DNA of 64,000 bases. It comes from Nymphaea colorata. Lineage: Eukaryota; Streptophyta; Magnoliopsida; Nymphaeales; Nymphaeaceae. Shown piece after piece: positions 62,529 to 64,000 of this stretch. The position numbers and the translations under genes were made by a program. The notes beneath the pieces were generated by a model that made no database searches, was not told where the DNA came from, and worked only from the letters and a program-made list of their open reading frames with translations. Within the stretch, counting starts at the first letter, position 1, and each line of letters begins with the position of its first letter. The stretch is from the NCBI RefSeq assembly GCF_008831285.2, contig NC_045138.2, positions 12,476,571-12,540,570 of the forward strand, given 5' to 3'.

Positions 62529-63881
62529 TGTATACTTTAAAAGCAAATAAACTAGAAGATAGAAAAACAAAATTTGATATTGTCCAAATATTTAAGGGCA
62601 TTTGAGGGTCTTGAATTTTGATTCTATAATGAAAATTTTTTAAAAACAACATTACACCTGAATTTGTTATTGAAATGAAAATTCTTGTTTTAGTTTTTCT
62701 TTGTATTTGATGGCATATAATTTTGATTTTGGAATTAAAAATGTGACATTTGATAAAACATAAATTAAAATTCTAAAATTCATGAATTAAAATGGTCTTA
62801 CCCATTAAAGAGGGATGTAAAAGTTTCAAAACTCTAAAATCACAATTCAGAAATTTTGATTCAAGAATGAACCTAAAAGTCTGGAATCAAAATTCTTTGT
62901 TTGAAAACCCAATTCTCATTTCATTATAAAAAAAAAAAATTGTAGAATTCCACAATTTCAGCCTTGTCAAATACGCCCTTAGTTCTCTTACAACAAAAGT
63001 TTTGCAGAACAAAGAAAACAAAAAAGCATGCAGGTTGGGAAATTGAAGGCAGAAAGAGTAGTAGACCAGAGTGCTGCAGCCCAGCCGGACCTCTTAATTC
63101 AAGCGTCTCCGGAACGCTGGTATTCAATCGCTTCAAAATCGATCGGGCCAAAACGATATGGACTCAATAAAGACCTTCTCACAAGTAGTAGCCAGCCGGG
63201 TTTCTTAAAGCACCAAACAGCAAGGCCTTTCTTTCCACTCTCTGTCACACTTTTTCATAGAACACGCTCAAGCAGTCGGTCAAAAACGTGTGCCTTCACG
63301 AAACCACTCTCCACACACAACCGTCGTTTCTTTCCTTTCTCTTTTCATTTTCTCCAAAGAAATTGAACAACAAAAATTTCCTTGTCCATTTTTCATTTGA
63401 TAGCCATGGACCTTTTTAATCATGCAGTATCTGATTGGAAAAAAGAATGGAGGATAGAGGAAACGCCAGCATGAGATTGAAGCAGGTGAAGTCAAGTTGT
63501 TTAGATGAGGGAAAGTTGGCCTAAAACGAAACAGGATTATAGTTCTTTTAAACCAATTAAGCATCCTTCTTTATGGCGTTTGTGATGATTCAGAGCCTTC
63601 TTTAAGAACAATAGTAATTGCGGCTATGACCTATCGGCCATTTATTGTCATGTTGTTTGGGATGCAATGATGCTGACAAATGCATACCAATTACACCAGA
63701 AACAGTCAAAATTCAATTAGAAAAGAAAAGGATGAAGGTGATGATGATGAAGGTAGAACTTACGCCTTTGTGCAGCGAGTGGATGATGATGACCATGGCC
63801 GTCTAGATAAAAGAAGAGCGCTTCATCCAACTCCCCAAGGTCGTAACTCCCATTATTACCGCTGCTCTCCGTTCTTTTTAC
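47478..63881 (-). CDS. TGA9: TGA-type bZIP transcription factor (TGA9/TGA10-like), N terminus unresolved
   Basis: Coding exons (minus): 63764-63881, 62301-62380, 61935-62144, 61731-61799, 61564-61623, 61355-61432, 60940-61009, 60409-60680, 57890-58129, 47478-47627. They join in phase to 448 codons plus stop. The protein has an acidic start (YDLGELDEALFFYLDG), then TLRRLAQNREAARKSRLRKK, the DNA-binding basic region with the N-x7-R spacing, and AYIQQLESGRIRLTQLEQEL, the leucine zipper. The DOG1-type domain begins ALFDMEYARWLEDNHRLM and contains KSDVFHLLSGMWKSPAERC, then NMANYMGQMAIAMNKL. It ends LTVRQAARCFLAIGEY, RLRALSSLWLARPKPE. TGA factors bind TGACG elements; TGA9/10 relatives act in anther development and redox-linked defence. 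The clade is my judgement from the N-terminal GEL-E/D-A motif; TGA2-like or PERIANTHIA-like membership is possible. The first coding exon has no in-frame ATG and begins at a likely acceptor (63881/63882), so about 30 N-terminal residues lie elsewhere. Confidence 0.9.
48940..48990. repeat. (GA)n-rich low-complexity stretch
   Basis: Imperfect GA/GGA repeats over about 50 bp. Confidence 0.8.
49030..51227 (+). mobile_element. LINE (L1-type non-LTR retrotransposon), left part
   Basis: Plus-strand translation in several frames shows SVDKEKASGLDGFLGSFFQH (the RT 'K.PGPDGF..FF..' block), RIVLIPKGENARSINQY.TISLC and RAHEIIHSLSG. Near 50.95 kb a cysteine-rich end (RCCI..C.EE...H.FFTCKL) matches the zf-RVT module of plant L1 elements. 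All frames are broken. It lies antisense to the TGA gene and is interrupted at 51227 by the Copia insertion, with its C-terminal piece continuing at 56046. Confidence 0.75.
51223..51227. repeat. Target site duplication, left (AAGCA)
   Basis: Matches AAGCA at 56046-56050 on the other side of the Copia element. Confidence 0.85.
51228..51596 (-). repeat. 3' LTR with an internal duplication
   Basis: Homologous to 55759-56045, but about 80 bp longer. The part 51379-51459 (GAGCATTTATACAAGAGTTT to AGTCTCTGGA) is repeated at 51501-51581, with a (TA)n of about 17 units between. Confidence 0.85.
51700..55686 (-). pseudogene. Copia gag-pol remnant
   Basis: Gag begins near 55686 (MADSDISNAS, then LNGANYMVW). 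Gag-pre-integrase is at 54301-54492 (VLHVPKCSGNLLSISKLTNE). Integrase is at 53844-54032, with IRSDNGGEYVN and then RISCRGTPQ-like sequence (the catalytic-core D is in this segment). RT is at 52780-53022 (GCRWRYKIKYNSKRK, VRLVAKGFTQVQGIDYHETF, MDIKNAFLHGELDE) and the RT end is at 52174-52425. RNase H similarity continues to about 51.7 kb. Many stops and shifts; not functional. Confidence 0.85.
55759..56045 (-). repeat. 5' LTR of the nested Copia element
   Basis: 287 bp. It holds a (TA)n of about 21 units at 55893-55935 and lacks the internal duplication seen in the other LTR. Confidence 0.85.
56046..56330 (+). pseudogene. LINE C-terminal piece, right of the Copia insertion
   Basis: Open in one frame: KQAWRRYIDAYMAAVKKNQR, then EDRMWSELRVMVGDWL. 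It continues the LINE reading frame cut at 51227 once one copy of the AAGCA duplication is discounted. It ends with a stop near 56320. Confidence 0.7.
58130..60408 (-). other. TGA intron between the two DOG1-domain exons (2.3 kb)
   Basis: The donor is CTCAAG|GTGAGC and the acceptor is TTCCAG|ATATTG. It holds a (TA)n at about 59761-59807 and an (AC)n at about 59380-59395. No gene was recognised inside. Confidence 0.75.
59761..59807. repeat. (TA)n microsatellite
   Basis: About 23 TA units within the TGA intron. Confidence 0.95.
62381..63763 (-). other. TGA intron after the first visible coding exon (1.4 kb)
   Basis: The donor is AAAGGC|GTAAGT at 63763-63764 and the acceptor is TTGCAG|AGAGT at 62380-62381. 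It holds a long (TA)n at 62443-62525. Nothing else is recognised; open frames here are unsupported. Confidence 0.75.
62443..62525. repeat. (TA)n microsatellite
   Basis: About 41 TA units. Confidence 0.95.
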
Positions 63882-64000
63882 CTCAAGAAAGAGCAGAAGA
63901 TCATCAAACAAAAGAAAAAATTATTCTTTCAACCAAAAGATTGACGAATAGACGACAAATGGCTTTCCTCCATATTGTTGTGTCCCTCTGCTTAGAAACA
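63882..64000 (-). other. 5' flank or first intron of the TGA gene
   Basis: A pyrimidine-rich run ending TTGAG precedes the first visible coding exon, as expected of a splice acceptor. An ATG at 63971-63973 opens a 14-codon frame (MEESHLSSIRQSFG) that ends before the exon. It could be an upstream ORF, or a first-exon start whose donor I could not place in phase. Confidence 0.4.

Overview
The window is nuclear DNA from a land plant, most likely a flowering plant. It has two spliced, conserved plant genes with AT-rich introns. It has no operons and no complete rRNA or tRNA gene. Four kinds of retroelement are recognisable, and there is a decayed insertion of chloroplast DNA. The species cannot be named from the sequence; introns of 8-10 kb swollen by transposons fit a TE-rich angiosperm.

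Layout. (1) About 1.2-14.4 kb is a nuclear plastid insertion (NUPT). It holds broken copies of rps16, trnK/matK, petA, psbJ-psbL-psbF-psbE, rpl16-rpl14-rps8-infA-rpl36-rps11-rpoA and rpoC1-rpoB. The four blocks are separate parts of the plastid large single-copy region, joined in a non-plastid order. A 1.65-kb insert with a Copia gag fragment and a short-period repeat array splits the rps16 intron. (2) 14.7-15.3 kb is a degenerate tandem repeat. 15.8-20.5 kb is a decayed Ty3/gypsy element on the minus strand, with both LTRs. (3) 22.5-37.9 kb is a ten-exon minus-strand gene for the CDK5RAP3/C53 homologue, an ER-phagy and UFMylation factor. Its 8.8-kb seventh intron holds a decayed Copia element, which itself carries a nested repeat-rich insert. 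(4) 38.9-46.0 kb is a transposon cluster. It has two inverted copies of a 0.44-kb repeat, a Copia element with paired LTRs but no gag or integrase core, and a dead hAT-type transposase. (5) 47.5-63.9 kb is a ten-coding-exon minus-strand gene for a TGA-type bZIP factor, closest by eye to TGA9/TGA10. Its last exon lies 10.3 kb from the one before. That intron holds a LINE split by a Copia element with a clear 5-bp target duplication.

The two host genes are functionally unrelated: one acts in ER quality control and selective autophagy, the other in transcription. Everything else is mobile or organelle-derived DNA in various stages of decay. I rebuilt the exon structures by hand from splice sites, reading-frame phase and remembered family sequences. 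Each exon length and phase was checked for continuity. Both reconstructions keep an open frame through every junction: 564 codons plus stop for CDK5RAP3, and 448 codons plus stop for the visible part of TGA. I saw no convincing unknown biological system. The most useful observations are the gene structures, a probable GC-AG intron, the IDW-type motifs in C53, and the nesting and rearrangement of mobile and plastid DNA.
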